DNA of 52,832 bases, taken from Paracoccaceae bacterium. GTDB taxonomy: Bacteria; Pseudomonadota; Alphaproteobacteria; Rhodobacterales; Rhodobacteraceae. Below, one piece after another: positions 18,469 through 28,121 of the stretch. Position numbers and translations under genes: made by a program. The notes under the pieces are model-generated. The model ran no database searches, was not told the origin of the DNA, and was given only the letters and a program-made list of their open reading frames with translations. Position 1 is the stretch's first letter. Each line of letters begins with the position of its first letter. The DNA lies in the NCBI GenBank assembly GCA_022824005.1, contig JAJEBG010000047.1:1-52832 (forward strand), given 5' to 3'.

Positions 18469-19021
18469 AATCTCCAATGGGCTACTTTTGATTCCACGAT
18501 CCCAACCCGACCTCAAGACTCTTGACTCAAAATGACAAATTAGAGGTTGGCTTTACATTATCGCTTTTTCGCTGCACCGTTGAATCTCTTGATAGAAGTG
18601 GAAACCAGTATTTCATTTAGTCATCTCTTACCTTCAAATGAAGCAAAGAAACTTCATATTCCCTTTAGAGACGAAAATATATTCACTGGTGAGACAATGC
18701 GGGGCCTTTTGCAGTTCAGTGGGCAAGAGCAAGAGACGACGTAACGCGTGAGGCGGGCATGGAATCATTGACCATTGGCAATGTGTTCACTTGCCTTTTT
18801 GCCAACCATGACAGTGGCAGCATCCCACAAAATTAGAAAGTGACTTATCACCTTTGGCAATCCATCTTCCCATATCATGGTCTTTCCTGTTGCCATCATC
18901 AACGAATGTCCAAAGTCCAGAATTGGTGTGTTTATAACTCATAATTGATTGGGTATAGTTAAGTTGCAAATGGCGACTTCCCCCAATCTCGTCATAAAGT
19001 GGACAAATCAAGAGGAAAAAA
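18469..19021. other. Gap between proline iminopeptidase and the TetR gene
   Basis: A 65-codon frame from a TTG at 18547 to 18744 has an ordinary composition but no Shine-Dalgarno and no recognised family; I do not call it a gene. A TATAGT at 18954-18959 and a TTAAGTT half-site at about 18960 lie just before the TetR gene. The latter resembles one arm of the palindrome at 21977-21993. Nothing else is seen. Confidence 0.35.
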
Positions 19022-19678
19022 TTGGACGACGTCTCGTTAAAAAAAGACTCTTTGGGTGGTCAGACACGAAATGCAAAATTAACAAGCGCACGGATTTTAG
19101 CGGCGGCCAAACGGGCCTTTGCCGAACATGGGTTGGCGGGGGCGAGGGTTGATAAAATTGCCGCCGACGCAAACGTCAACAAACGCATGATTTACCATTA
19201 TTATGGCTCCAAGGACAGATTGTTTGCCACCGTCGTTGAAACGGCCTACCTTGATTTTCGTTTGGCGGAGGAGCGGCTGGACATCAACAATCTGCCAGCG
19301 ATTGAGGCTTTAGAAGAACTGGTACGCTTTACTTGGGACTATTTTCTCAAAAACCCAGAATTCATCACTTTAGTCAATAGCGAAAACTTGCATCGCGCCC
19401 GTCATTTGAAGAAGGCCAAACAGGTCATTGATACCAATAGAAAATTCGTTGACCGAATGCGTTCACTCTTACAGCGTGGCGTCAAGGAGGGGACTTTTCG
19501 TGATGGCCTGGATCCGGTTCATGTCAACATTACCATTGCCGCGATTGGCTATTATTATTTAACCAATCGTTTTACTGGCGCCATCGTTTATCAACGCGAA
19601 ATGATGACTGATGACGCCCTGCAAGCGCGGCTTCAATTTAATGTCGAGACTATTTTGCGACTGGTACGAAAAGATTAA
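19022..19678 (+). CDS. TetR/AcrR family transcriptional regulator
   Basis: A 218-residue repressor-type protein. Residues 20-66 form the TetR helix-turn-helix: ILAAAKRAFAEHGLAGARVD, then IAADANVNKRMIYHYYGSKDRLF, which is close to the family consensus. The rest is a helical ligand-binding domain. The start is TTG, supported by GAGGA at 19012-19016. The adjacent SDR-DUF993 operon has a 17-bp palindrome just upstream, a plausible target. The ligand is unknown. Confidence 0.9.
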   Translation: MDDVSLKKDSLGGQTRNAKLTSARILAAAKRAFAEHGLAGARVDKIAADANVNKRMIYHYYGSKDRLFATVVETAYLDFRLAEERLDINNLPAIEALEELVRFTWDYFLKNPEFITLVNSENLHRARHLKKAKQVIDTNRKFVDRMRSLLQRGVKEGTFRDGLDPVHVNITIAAIGYYYLTNRFTGAIVYQREMMTDDALQARLQFNVETILRLVRKD

Positions 19679-20015
19679 TCCGCCTCCCGGCGGTCTCTCC
19701 GCAACCACCTGCTAACAAGTTAACTCTAGCACAGGGAGCAAACCCCTTCATGATTACATCCGAACAGAATCGGTCAATGATTGTTTGCTAAACGGGTTCG
19801 GCCTCTACCCCAAAAGGCAAGGGGATCGGCGCAGTCCGTTGGCGTGAGCTCGCCTCACGTCCCTAGAATGTGAGGCCACCGAAGCCTTTCTCGGTGCATA
19901 AATCCTCCACTTGAGAGGGCGATCAACCGACAACACAACCTTCAACAAGGTGATTCAACGTCGCGGTGTTTGGAGATAGGGGCGAGACATCTTTAGAAAA
20001 ATCTCTCATCCAAGA
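19679..20015. other. Gap between convergent TetR and DUF993 genes
   Basis: I see no gene here. Small inverted repeats occur, including CCGCC/GGCGG at 19680-19693, right after the TetR stop, and CGTGAG/CTCACG near 19840. Neither is followed by a T run. As both flanking genes end here no promoter is required. Confidence 0.4.
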
Positions 20016-21167
20016 TCATGCCCCATAAATGGCCAATAGTTTTTGCATTCGTGCGATTGCTAATTCGGGGTCAGACAACAATCTCGCTTGGTCTGCGAGT
20101 TTAAAACATTCAACAAAATACGACAGCGAGCGCATCGACTGGGCACCCCCAACCATGATGAAATGGTTTTGGAAGCCATTCAGCCAAGCGAGGAAAACGA
20201 TACCCGTCTTGTAATACTGAGTTGGGGCGCAAAAAATGTGCCGAGAGAGAGGAACCGTAGGGGCCAAGATTTGTTGAAAACCATCTCGGTCACCGGCGGT
20301 GAGACGGTTGAGGGAAGCCACCGCTGCGGGCGCGATGGGGTCAAAAATTCCCAATAACGCATCGGAATAAAACCCCTCATCGTCGCCGAGGATGAGTTCG
20401 GGATAATTGAAGTCATCGCCGGTATACATTCGCACACCATCGGGAAGCCTTCGGCGGAGATTAATTTCTATCTCTTTGTCGAGCAACGACAATTTAATTC
20501 CATCGACCTTCGCCGCATTCCGATGCAATATTGTGAGAAACGAGTCGGCCGCTTCTTCTATTTCATTCGCCCCCCAATATCCTTTCAGTTCTGGATCAAA
20601 CATATCTCCAAGCCAATGCAGAATTACCGGCGCATCGCAAAGATTCAGTAATTTTTCATAGACAAGAAGATAATCATCGCCTCCTCTTGCCACCTTCGCG
20701 AGGGCTCGGCTGGCCATAAGAATGATGCGCCCGCCTGTGGCTTGAATGTCGTCGATCTGGCGCTGATAGGCATCAACAATTTCGTTAAGTTTGTAATCAT
20801 TTAAGGGATTGAGGTGATCTGTGCCCGCGCCATTGAACACCAAGGCGTCGGGCAATTCAGTTTTTGTGCGTCGGATAAGTTCAAGAGCCGCCTTCCAATT
20901 AAGCCCAGATCCGCGTTGCGCGGTATCCATGGCTTCAGCAATGCCAAGTCCCAATCCGTCGAGATGGCGGCGGAATTCGATTGTGGCATTCCAGTCAATC
21001 GCCGCACGCGCATGGGGTCCGCGATCAGCGAAAGGGCAAGCCACAACATGGGCCGCCGCCAAAGCGATCCGAGCGGGCTTGTCTTGTAAACGTTCAAAGG
21101 TGATAGGATGATTTGATAAACGATATTCGGTGTTTTTTCCGTGCGAGTCAGGGAGATTAATTTTCAT
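20016..21167 (-). CDS. DUF993 family protein (dihydrodipicolinate synthase-like aldolase fold)
   Basis: This 383-residue protein matches the DUF993 family, annotated as related to dihydrodipicolinate synthase. Recognisable blocks are RIALAAAHVVACPFAD, DALVFNGAGTDHLNP, ILHWLGDMFDPELKGYWG, KVDGIKLSLLDKEIE and YTGDDFNYPELI. The catalytic lysine of a TIM-barrel aldolase is plausibly in DGIKLSLLD. No biochemical function is established to my knowledge. The gene follows the SDR gene by nine bases, so the two are surely one operon, likely in carbohydrate or organic acid catabolism. Confidence 0.82.
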   Translation of the reverse strand: MKINLPDSHGKNTEYRLSNHPITFERLQDKPARIALAAAHVVACPFADRGPHARAAIDWNATIEFRRHLDGLGLGIAEAMDTAQRGSGLNWKAALELIRRTKTELPDALVFNGAGTDHLNPLNDYKLNEIVDAYQRQIDDIQATGGRIILMASRALAKVARGGDDYLLVYEKLLNLCDAPVILHWLGDMFDPELKGYWGANEIEEAADSFLTILHRNAAKVDGIKLSLLDKEIEINLRRRLPDGVRMYTGDDFNYPELILGDDEGFYSDALLGIFDPIAPAAVASLNRLTAGDRDGFQQILAPTVPLSRHIFCAPTQYYKTGIVFLAWLNGFQNHFIMVGGAQSMRSLSYFVECFKLADQARLLSDPELAIARMQKLLAIYGA

Positions 21168-21176
21168 TTTAGAGAC

Positions 21177-21947
21177 TCAAAATCGTGGCACCAGCAAGCC
21201 GCCGTCAGCAGAGATGGTTTGCCCGGTCGTGTAGGGGAGTTTACCCGTGGCTAGATTTGCCACAATCGCTCCAATTTCATCGGCTTGACCCACGCGGGGT
21301 ATCAGCGTCAGGCCGGCGGCGGAACGCTGGGCGTATTCGTCGATGACGCTGGCGGTCATATCGGTGGAAATCAAGCCAGGTTGCACGTCGAAAACTGAAA
21401 TTCCTTCCCGGGCAAGGCGCACCGCAAAACATTTTGAGACCATGGACGCCGCGGCTTTTGATGCACAATATTCAACCCGGTTCTCGGCCGCCGCGACCGC
21501 ATTTGCCGAGGTCACGTTGATCACAGAATAGTAGAATTTTTCGTCCCTACTTTGGGTTAATAATCGGCGAGAAAATTGACGCGTGAGAAAGAACTGCGAT
21601 TTGGCGTTGACCTCTAGGCAACGATTCCAACTCTCTTCGGTGACGTCAAGGGGATCGCCCCGGTTCAGCACGCTCACACCGGCATTGTTAACAAGTGTCG
21701 TGAGCGGTCCCAAAGATTCCTCAACCCTCAAGATAGCCGAATCATGCAGGCTTAGGTCAGCGACATCAAAGGGGATGGCGACCGCTGGCACACCCAATTC
21801 TTCGACCAAGGCGACAGAGTTGCGCAATTGCTCGCTGTCCCTTTGACCATTCAGCGCCACCGCGAATCCCTCTCTAGCGAGGGCCATCGCGATGCCAAAT
21901 CCGATGCCACGGCTCGCCCCGGTGACCAAAGCGACTTGATTACTCAT
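21177..21947 (-). CDS. Short-chain dehydrogenase/reductase
   Basis: A 256-residue classical SDR. The cofactor motif is TGASRGIGFGIA at residues 9-20, followed by NNAGVS, a catalytic serine in VTSANA, and YCASK (Y-x3-K). The end YTTGQTISADGGLLVPRF is typical of 3-oxoacyl-ACP reductase-like members. No acidic residue clearly fixes NAD versus NADP preference. It is first in the operon with DUF993, and the palindrome at 21977-21993 lies about 30 bases before its start. Confidence 0.9.
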   Translation of the reverse strand: MSNQVALVTGASRGIGFGIAMALAREGFAVALNGQRDSEQLRNSVALVEELGVPAVAIPFDVADLSLHDSAILRVEESLGPLTTLVNNAGVSVLNRGDPLDVTEESWNRCLEVNAKSQFFLTRQFSRRLLTQSRDEKFYYSVINVTSANAVAAAENRVEYCASKAAASMVSKCFAVRLAREGISVFDVQPGLISTDMTASVIDEYAQRSAAGLTLIPRVGQADEIGAIVANLATGKLPYTTGQTISADGGLLVPRF

Positions 21948-21976
21948 GGTTAAAATTGATGAATCCTAAATGTAAC

Positions 21977-21993
21977 CATTAAGTTACTTAATG
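21977..21993. promoter_or_regulatory. 17-bp palindrome upstream of the SDR-DUF993 operon (putative TetR operator)
   Basis: CATTAAGT-T-ACTTAATG has perfect 8-base arms around one central base, the size and symmetry usual for TetR-family operators. It lies 30 bases upstream of the SDR start, and a TetR gene is the next-but-one neighbour. A related half-site TTAAGTT occurs before the TetR gene. Confidence 0.65.
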
Positions 21994-22037
21994 AACTCTC
22001 TTCTTAGATACAAGCCAAGGGTCATCAAAACTTGTTG

Positions 22038-22844
22038 TCAACGGGATATAAATCGAGTTGGAATGATAAAACTGAGGGCAAAAATGGCGGTGGCCGCCAG
22101 ACTGATAGCTGGGCCCGCGGGAACATCAAACTCCAGTGAACTAAAGAGACCCAGCACGACTGAGATGACTCCAACTATCGCGGCCATAATAGCCATTTTC
22201 TCAGGTGTGACCGACATACGGCGGGCGGCCGCGGCGGGGATAATGATCAGCGACACAACCAGTAGGATGCCGACAATTTTCATGCCCACCGCCACAACGC
22301 CAGAGACAAGCAGCACAACTAAGGCGCGCATGTAATTGACGGGTACGCCCTCAACCGCGGCCAAGTCCTGATCAACCGTGAAAGACAGCAAACTGCGCCA
22401 ATGCCAAATCAATAACCCGAGCGAAATCGATGCCGTCACAAATATCCATGTAATATCCGTCTGACTCACCGAGAGAATATCGCCAAAAAGATATCCCATT
22501 AGGTCAATACGCAGAGTTTCCATAAATGAGACCACCACAATTCCTGCCGCAAAGACAGCATGTGCCAGGACGCCCAATAGCGCATCGACAGATAGATATC
22601 TCTGCCGCTCCAATAAGAGGAGAAAAGAGGATACCAGCATACAGACAATAAACACGGCGAATATAAGTTCGATATCAAGCAAAAATCCGAGCGCGACACC
22701 GAGCAGCACGGAATGGGCGAGAGTGGTTCCAAAATATGACATTCGCCGCCATACGACAAAGCAACCCACCGGTCCTGCAACAATTGCAGCCCCGATTCCA
22801 CCAATCATCGCTCGAACAAAAAAATCGTCCAATAATTCTGTCAC
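22038..22844 (-). CDS. znuB: Zinc ABC transporter permease ZnuB
   Basis: An ABC-3 family inner-membrane permease of about 268 residues from GTG 22844 (MTELLDDFFVRAMIGG...). The frame is open to a GTG at 22943, which would overlap znuC by 47 bases and add an unlikely hydrophilic leader. It has about eight hydrophobic segments and the motifs VVWRRMSYFGTTLAHSVLLGVALGF and DLAAVEGVPVNYMRAL. It follows znuC and forms the membrane channel with it. Confidence 0.9.
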   Translation of the reverse strand: MTELLDDFFVRAMIGGIGAAIVAGPVGCFVVWRRMSYFGTTLAHSVLLGVALGFLLDIELIFAVFIVCMLVSSFLLLLERQRYLSVDALLGVLAHAVFAAGIVVVSFMETLRIDLMGYLFGDILSVSQTDITWIFVTASISLGLLIWHWRSLLSFTVDQDLAAVEGVPVNYMRALVVLLVSGVVAVGMKIVGILLVVSLIIIPAAAARRMSVTPEKMAIMAAIVGVISVVLGLFSSLEFDVPAGPAISLAATAIFALSFIIPTRFISR

Positions 22845-22896
22845 GATTCTCGCCCGCCGGCTGAAACCGTCATTATTGTCATCAATAAAATTGATG

Positions 22897-23640
22897 TCAT
22901 TTTTTTGTTTCCAGTTCACGCCTACTGAGTAAAAATTGCTCACTCAATTGATAGCCAAAAATATCTCTGAATAATGGATGAGAAACGATGTCCTTGGGGC
23001 CCCCCGAACAATAGTCATTCTTGCCGAGACAAATCAAGGAGTCCGAACCCGTAAGGACAAAATGAAGATCATGAGAGACCACAAGCACGCCGCATTGATG
23101 GCGGTCTCGGATCAACTCGACCAAGCCGTAAAGTTCGATTTTTCCGCTCGCATCAACACTCGAGAATGGTTCATCAAGCACCAATAGATTCGGACGACGA
23201 AGCAGAGCACGCGCCAGCAGAATACGATTCAATTCCCCACCTGATATACTCGAGACAGCGGTATCAAGGATGGCGCCAGCGCCCACCTCTTCCATGACAG
23301 TCTCCAGACCCTCGCGAGAGGCCGGTCCGCCAAGGCGAAGAAATCGCTTGACGGTCATCGGTAAAATGGAGTCCCTGTTGATGTGTTGGGGCACATAACC
23401 AATCCGAATACCGTTCATTTGGCTCACTTTGCCAGCAAACAAATGGGACAGTCCCAAAATGGCCCGCACCAAAGTTGATTTTCCTGCGCCATTGAGGCCA
23501 ATCAATGTCACAATCTCACATCTATGAATTTTGATGCTGACTTTATCCAAAATCGGGCGCCTGCCAAACTTGATGCTGATATCTTCGGCGGAAATCAAAA
23601 CAGTCCTGTGAGACTCCCCTTCATTCTCAATTGGGGTCAT
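22897..23640 (-). CDS. znuC: Zinc ABC transporter ATP-binding protein ZnuC
   Basis: A 247-residue ATPase. Walker A is LIGLNGAGKST, the signature is SSISGGELNRILLARAL, Walker B is LLVLDEPFSS and the H-loop is in VVSHDLHFV. The C-terminus includes ICLGKNDYCSGGPKDI, where the cysteine and the downstream HPLF are usual for ZnuC. It is divergent from znuA across a 305-base region. Confidence 0.92.
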   Translation of the reverse strand: MTPIENEGESHRTVLISAEDISIKFGRRPILDKVSIKIHRCEIVTLIGLNGAGKSTLVRAILGLSHLFAGKVSQMNGIRIGYVPQHINRDSILPMTVKRFLRLGGPASREGLETVMEEVGAGAILDTAVSSISGGELNRILLARALLRRPNLLVLDEPFSSVDASGKIELYGLVELIRDRHQCGVLVVSHDLHFVLTGSDSLICLGKNDYCSGGPKDIVSHPLFRDIFGYQLSEQFLLSRRELETKK

Positions 23641-23945
23641 GGGATCGGCTCCCCCTTATTGGACAGGCGTCAAGTCTGTCCTTGGGACATGGCTCGCTTT
23701 CTCAAATGTCTCGATAGGCATCAATGACGAGTGCCATACCTTGGCTTTTTCAAAAGAACGGCGTTTATTTCAGAATTTACGGATAGATTCAAGAGGCACG
23801 AAATCAGAATCAACCCATTATCCCTTCCAGAATTTGGACTCGTACATAACAAATGAGACGCTTGACAGAACTTATGAAAATGATAGCCTGCCCAACTTCG
23901 CAATGATCTAACGCGTTTTTTGACTGAGAATCAGGAGAACAAGAA
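23641..23945. other. Divergent znuC-znuA control region
   Basis: A consensus -35 TTGACA lies at 23862-23867 on the plus strand, but the matching -10 is weak. I looked for a Zur-type palindrome and found no clear one. No zur gene is seen in the window. GGAG in TCAGGAGAAC just before 23946 is the znuA Shine-Dalgarno. Confidence 0.45.
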
Positions 23946-25040
23946 ATGAAAAAATTAATATATTGTATAGGCTTGTGTGCCCTCTCAGGCTTAGCTAGCA
24001 CAGCGGTTCGTGCCGTTGAAGTCACGGTCAGTATCAAGCCGATCCACTCGTTGGTCGCTGGCGTCATGGGCGAAATTGGAACCCCCAATCTGCTCGTTGT
24101 CGGGGCTGCTTCACCGCATTCGTATCAGATGCGGCCATCTGACGCAGTTACCTTGACCAATTCTGACCTCGTTGTTTGGGTTGGTGAACATCTTGAAGCG
24201 TTTCTTGATCGTCCAATTGCCAATTTAAGTACCAAAGCGCATATCATGACTTTGAAAGATCATCCCGATATTGATCGTCTCCCCTCCCGAGAAGGAGGAC
24301 TTCGGCATGACGATGATCACGACGATCATGTGGAACACGGGTCAGACCACGACGACCATGACGATCATGCTAAACACAACTCCGATCATGACGACCATGA
24401 CGAACATGCTGAGCATAGCTCCGATCATGACAAGCATAAAGATCATTCAGATGAAGGAGACGAAGATACGGCCCATGCGGGTGAAAAAGACGGCCATCAT
24501 GATCATCACGGCCATGATCATGGCGAATTTGACTTGCATATTTGGCTTTCACCAAAAAATGCAGCAAAGATTGTGAGTGCTGTCGCGGACGAGCTCTCGG
24601 AGATTGATCCCGACAACGCGGCAACTTACCAAGCTAATGCAACTAAAATGCGCAACCGTATTGCCACCAAGACCGCGGAGTTGACACAATCTTTATTCTT
24701 GTTGAGCGACCATAAGTTCATCGTCTTTCATGATGCCTATCAATATTTTGAAGAGGCGTTTAATCTCAGTCATGCCGGCTCAATTCATGTCGACCCGTCG
24801 CGGCCGGCGGGCGCAAAAAGATTGAAGGAGATTCGTTCGGCCCTGACGGCACAAGATATCAAATGTGTGTTTACCGAACCTCAGTTCAGTCCCGATGTGG
24901 TGTCAACAGTTATTGAAGGCATTGATATCAATACGGCCATTTTGGACCCGCTCGGCGCCGAAGTCGAAGCCGGTGAGGATGCTTGGTTCGAAATCATGGA
25001 CAGACTAGGTATGGCATTCCAAGAATGTCTCGTAAGTTAA
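23946..25040 (+). CDS. znuA: Zinc-binding periplasmic protein ZnuA with histidine-rich insert
   Basis: A 364-residue cluster A-I metal-binding protein. Residues 1-23 are a signal peptide. The zinc ligands include histidines in KPIHSLVAGVMG, in the H-x-W motif of DLHIWLSPKNA, and in HDAYQYFEEAF, and an acidic residue near the end (ILDPLGAEVEAG). Between about residues 118 and 192 lies the variable His/Asp loop of ZnuA, here unusually long and built of 13-residue repeats (see 24336-24452). The loop is thought to collect or sense zinc. Confidence 0.94.
   Translation: MKKLIYCIGLCALSGLASTAVRAVEVTVSIKPIHSLVAGVMGEIGTPNLLVVGAASPHSYQMRPSDAVTLTNSDLVVWVGEHLEAFLDRPIANLSTKAHIMTLKDHPDIDRLPSREGGLRHDDDHDDHVEHGSDHDDHDDHAKHNSDHDDHDEHAEHSSDHDKHKDHSDEGDEDTAHAGEKDGHHDHHGHDHGEFDLHIWLSPKNAAKIVSAVADELSEIDPDNAATYQANATKMRNRIATKTAELTQSLFLLSDHKFIVFHDAYQYFEEAFNLSHAGSIHVDPSRPAGAKRLKEIRSALTAQDIKCVFTEPQFSPDVVSTVIEGIDINTAILDPLGAEVEAGEDAWFEIMDRLGMAFQECLVS
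24336..24452 (+). repeat. Three 39-bp tandem repeats encoding a His/Asp zinc loop
   Basis: Three consecutive 13-codon units, HGSDHDDHDDHAK, HNSDHDDHDEHAE and HSSDHDKHKDHSD, lie at 24336-24374, 24375-24413 and 24414-24452. The flanking sequence is also His/Asp rich but irregular. The in-frame period means copy number could change without breaking the gene. Confidence 0.85.
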
Positions 25041-25134
25041 GGACTTGAGAACATCGTATCAAATTTCATTCTGACACATGGCGTCAGAAGATCACTTCAA
25101 GTGTTCACGATCATCGTTTAATCAATGTCAGTAA

Positions 25135-25179
25135 GGTGCGGGCAATAACTTGCCCGCACCCACGATGGGTCACTTTTTT
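25135..25179 (+). terminator. Strong hairpin downstream of znuA
   Basis: GGTGCGGGCAA (25135-25145) and TTGCCCGCACC (25150-25160) form a perfect 11-bp stem with a TAAC loop. A run of six T at 25174-25179 follows 13 bases later, not immediately, so termination efficiency is uncertain. It may end znuA transcription. Confidence 0.5.
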
Positions 25180-25275
25180 AATGACTTGCCATCTTCTAGG
25201 CCATGTACCCAAATGTTGACTTTTTTGCATGATCTGTCACTTCTTGGCAAAAGAATTCTACGAGGAGTTGGAGGT

Positions 25276-25679
25276 ATGAGCGGCGACCGACACGACATGA
25301 CCGACGCGGAATGGCAAATCCTCCGCTCGGTGCTTTCCCACAAGCACTAGGGCCCGGAACAGGTGCATGACCGGAGGGTGATCGGCGACAGCATACGAGG
25401 GCGTATGACACCGACGCCATTCTTGACCTGATCAAGACGGCGGGAGCCATCGCGGTCATTCCGTCGAAGTCGAGCCGGAAGTCGCCAAGGCCGCTTGATC
25501 GGCAGACCTATCGGACGCGCAACCTCGTCGAGCGGTTCTTCGGCAAGATCAAGGAGTTCCGCAGGGTTGCCACGCGCTACGACAAGACCGCCCGCAACTT
25601 CCTGTCAGCCGTTCATCTGGCTGTTAGCTGGTTCCCGCTCCGCCAGATCGCGAACCAATTATTTGAGACCACAGCCTAA
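25276..25679 (+). mobile_element. IS5-type transposase remnant, copy 1 (internal deletion, nonsense, frameshift)
   Basis: The 5' part encodes MSGDRHDMTDAEWQILRSVL, a typical N-terminus of IS5-group transposases, with GGAG upstream. A TAG at 25348 breaks it at codon 25, apparently from CAG. After about 14 further codons the sequence jumps, in a different frame, at about 25397 to the transposase C-terminal third. That part starts RAYDTDAILDLIKTAG and continues with TYRTRNLVERFFGKIKEF to a TAA at 25677, covering the DDE-glutamate region. The middle of the gene is deleted, so this copy cannot transpose. It is clearly homologous to the remnant near 41.1 kb, in the same orientation, and more G+C rich than its neighbours. 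Confidence 0.88.
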
Positions 25680-25998
25680 TCCAAAAAGTCTGAAGTCGGT
25701 GGATTGCCTCGCTCACAAAAAGAGGAAAAACATCACTGAATGGAGCTTTCTTCTGTTTGGGTGGTTCTTTAGCCCCTGTCATCAAAGCCTCCACATCCGA
25801 CATGGGGTACCCCTCGGAGTCAATCGTTTGCCCAAACGGCGGATATGAATTCGGCGTGCCATCTCAAAAGCATGCAGCATATTGTGAATGATAGGGATAC
25901 CGCGCAGGATTGTGACGAAAAAAACTCTCGTCATCGTGTATGATGTAATCAGTCGCGATCATTTCGATTCACTAGACAATGAGGGCTCAAGACACAAA
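25680..25998 (-). pseudogene. Possible gene fragment truncated by the IS remnant
   Basis: On the minus strand from about 25850 to 25700 an open frame without a start codon reads PNSYPPFGQTIDSEGYPMSD, then VEALMTGAKEPPKQKK, looking like genuine protein. In another frame just upstream is MLHAFEMARR, suggesting a frameshift. The pattern faintly recalls the malate/L-lactate dehydrogenase (Ldh_2) family around its P-x-G-x-x-x-D-x-x-G-x-P segment, but this is weak. The plus strand holds nothing but the leader of the dehydratase gene. Confidence 0.3.
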
Positions 25999-27795
25999 AT
26001 GGTACGAATAGACAAAGAAGAACTTCGTTCACGCCAATGGTTTATGAACCCGTCCAACCCAGAAATGACGGCCCTCTATCTTGAACGATATTTGAATTAC
26101 GGTCTTACAAGGGAAGAATTGCAGTCAGGGCGTCCAATTATTGGTATTGCCCAGACGGGTAGTGATCTCTCGCCTTGTAACCGTCATCACATTGAGCTGA
26201 CAAAACGAGTTCGCGACGGAGTCAACGCCGCCGGAGGGACGGCGTTTGAAATCCCTGTGCATCCCATCCAAGAAACCGGCAAAAGACCGACCGCCATGTT
26301 GGACCGCAACCTCGCCTACCTATCTTTGGTTGAATCACTCTTCGGCTACCCAATTGACGGCGTGGTCCTCAATATCGGATGTGACAAGACCACGCCCGCG
26401 TTGCTGATGGCCGCGGCGACAGTGAATATCCCGGCTATTGCCCTTTCCGTGGGGCCCATGCTTAACGGCTGGATTGACGGTCAGCGGGCCGGCTCCGGGA
26501 CGACCGTTTGGAAAGCCCGTGAGTTACGGGCCGCCGGCACGATTGATGATGATGGGTTTATAGAAACGGTCGCTGCAACAGCCCCCTCTGTGGGTTATTG
26601 TAATACGATGGGTACGGCCTCAACGATGAACGCTTTAGCTGAAGCGTTGGGTATGCAGCTTCCAGGCTCGGCGGCTATTCCGGCGCCTTATCGGGAGAGA
26701 GGCCAAATCAGCTTTGAAACCGGCCGTCGCATTGTCGAGATGGTTTGGGATGATCTGCGCCCCTCCGACATCATCACCCGCCCGTCGCTTGAAAACGCGA
26801 TCGTTGTGAATTCGGCCATTGGCGGGTCGACCAACGCGCCTATCCATCTCAATGCCATTGCCCGACAAATTGGCATTGAACTCACGAATGACGACTGGCA
26901 AGAATGGGGACATCCTATTCCCCTCTTGGTCAATCTCCAACCCGCCGGTGAATATCTTGGTGAAGATTTTTATCGAGCTGGCGGACTCCCCGCTGTCATT
27001 TCTGAATTAATCAAGGGGGATTTGCTGCCCCATCCGGAAGCATTAACGGTCAACGGGCGCGGCATCGGAGACAATTCTGCGTCGCATCAATCGAGGGATA
27101 AACGGGTTATCAGTTCACTCACCTCGCCCATCCGAGAGTCGGCTGGGTTCATCAATTTGAAAGGCAATATTTTTGATAGCGCGCTGATGAAAACCAGTGT
27201 CATTAGCGACGCGTTTCGTCGCCGTTACCTCTCCAATCCTGATGACCCCAACGCCTTTGAGGCGCGCGCCGTGGTATTTGACGGCCCCGAAGATTTTCAT
27301 GCTCGAATCGACGATCCTAGCGAGAAGATCGATACGATGTGTATTTTGGTCATGCGGGGTGCTGGACCCAAAGGCTACCCTGGAGGCGCGGAGGTGGTCA
27401 ACATGCGCGCTCCGTCATATTTGCTGCAAGAAGGAATTTCAGAACTTCCCTGTATGGGTGACGGGAGGCAATCAGGCACTTCGGGTTCGCCGTCGATCCT
27501 CAACGCGTCACCCGAGGCGGCAGAAAATGGTGGCCTTGCGCTCTTACAGAATGGCGATAGGGTCCGCATTGATCTCAACAAATGCCAAGTTAATCTATTG
27601 TTGGATGCGCAGGAATTGAGGCGGCGGCGGAAAGAACTTGAAGACGGTGGCGGTTTCAAAATTCCGCCAAGTCAAACGCCATGGCAGCAAATTTTTCGCC
27701 AACATGTCGGTCCATTCAACGAAGGAATGGTTTTTGATGCCTGTGCTGAATATCGTGATATTGCGCGACGCTATCGCCCCCGAGACAACCATTGA
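25999..27795 (+). CDS. IlvD/Edd family dehydratase, pentonate/aldonate type
   Basis: A 598-residue iron-sulfur dehydratase of the branch that includes L-arabonate, D-xylonate and L-fuconate dehydratases. These convert sugar acids to 2-keto-3-deoxy acids. Marks distinguishing it from the ilvD at 9165 are the start ([21 protein letters not shown]), [55 protein letters not shown] and [20 protein letters not shown]. The three cluster cysteines are in SPCN, GCDK and YCNTMG. ATG 25999 gives the family's usual length; an upstream frame from 25888 adds unlike residues. No obvious sugar transporter or regulator adjoins it. Confidence 0.88.
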   Translation: MVRIDKEELRSRQWFMNPSNPEMTALYLERYLNYGLTREELQSGRPIIGIAQTGSDLSPCNRHHIELTKRVRDGVNAAGGTAFEIPVHPIQETGKRPTAMLDRNLAYLSLVESLFGYPIDGVVLNIGCDKTTPALLMAAATVNIPAIALSVGPMLNGWIDGQRAGSGTTVWKARELRAAGTIDDDGFIETVAATAPSVGYCNTMGTASTMNALAEALGMQLPGSAAIPAPYRERGQISFETGRRIVEMVWDDLRPSDIITRPSLENAIVVNSAIGGSTNAPIHLNAIARQIGIELTNDDWQEWGHPIPLLVNLQPAGEYLGEDFYRAGGLPAVISELIKGDLLPHPEALTVNGRGIGDNSASHQSRDKRVISSLTSPIRESAGFINLKGNIFDSALMKTSVISDAFRRRYLSNPDDPNAFEARAVVFDGPEDFHARIDDPSEKIDTMCILVMRGAGPKGYPGGAEVVNMRAPSYLLQEGISELPCMGDGRQSGTSGSPSILNASPEAAENGGLALLQNGDRVRIDLNKCQVNLLLDAQELRRRRKELEDGGGFKIPPSQTPWQQIFRQHVGPFNEGMVFDACAEYRDIARRYRPRDNH

Positions 27796-28121
27796 CACCC
27801 CTTTCAATAAGAAATTCAGGCTGAACTCGATATAAGGGTCTTTGGCCAATCACGAGACTCCACAAGATTTTTATGAAGGCAATGAAAGTTTTAAGTATGG
27901 TGGGGCGTGACCGATACAAGATACATTGACAGAGCGACCTCTCGGGCTTACATCCCTTTCAATCCCTGCATCGAGCCATGGCGGGTGTTAATTTTGACTT
28001 TGGTCGCGGCCACAGGGCTTGGTGTGGACAGGAGCCGTCTATTGCAAGGCGCTGACAAAACTCTCGCGAGCAGGTGAGACTCAACTTTGGTTCGGCAATC
28101 AATCGGAGAGTAACTGCCCCT
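27796..28121 (+). promoter_or_regulatory. secA upstream region with sigma-70 type promoter
   Basis: TTGACA at 27926-27931, a 17-base spacer and TACATC at 27949-27954 make a credible promoter about 160 bases before secA. GGAGAG at 28105-28110 is the likely ribosome site. I see no gene in this 326-base stretch. Confidence 0.55.

Noticed and set aside
18547-18744. 65-codon TTG frame after the proline iminopeptidase gene
   Set aside because: No ribosome site, no family, no operon context.
23641-23945. Zur operator between znuC and znuA
   Set aside because: Expected from the zinc locus, but no clear palindrome of that type could be seen; only a -35-like TTGACA.
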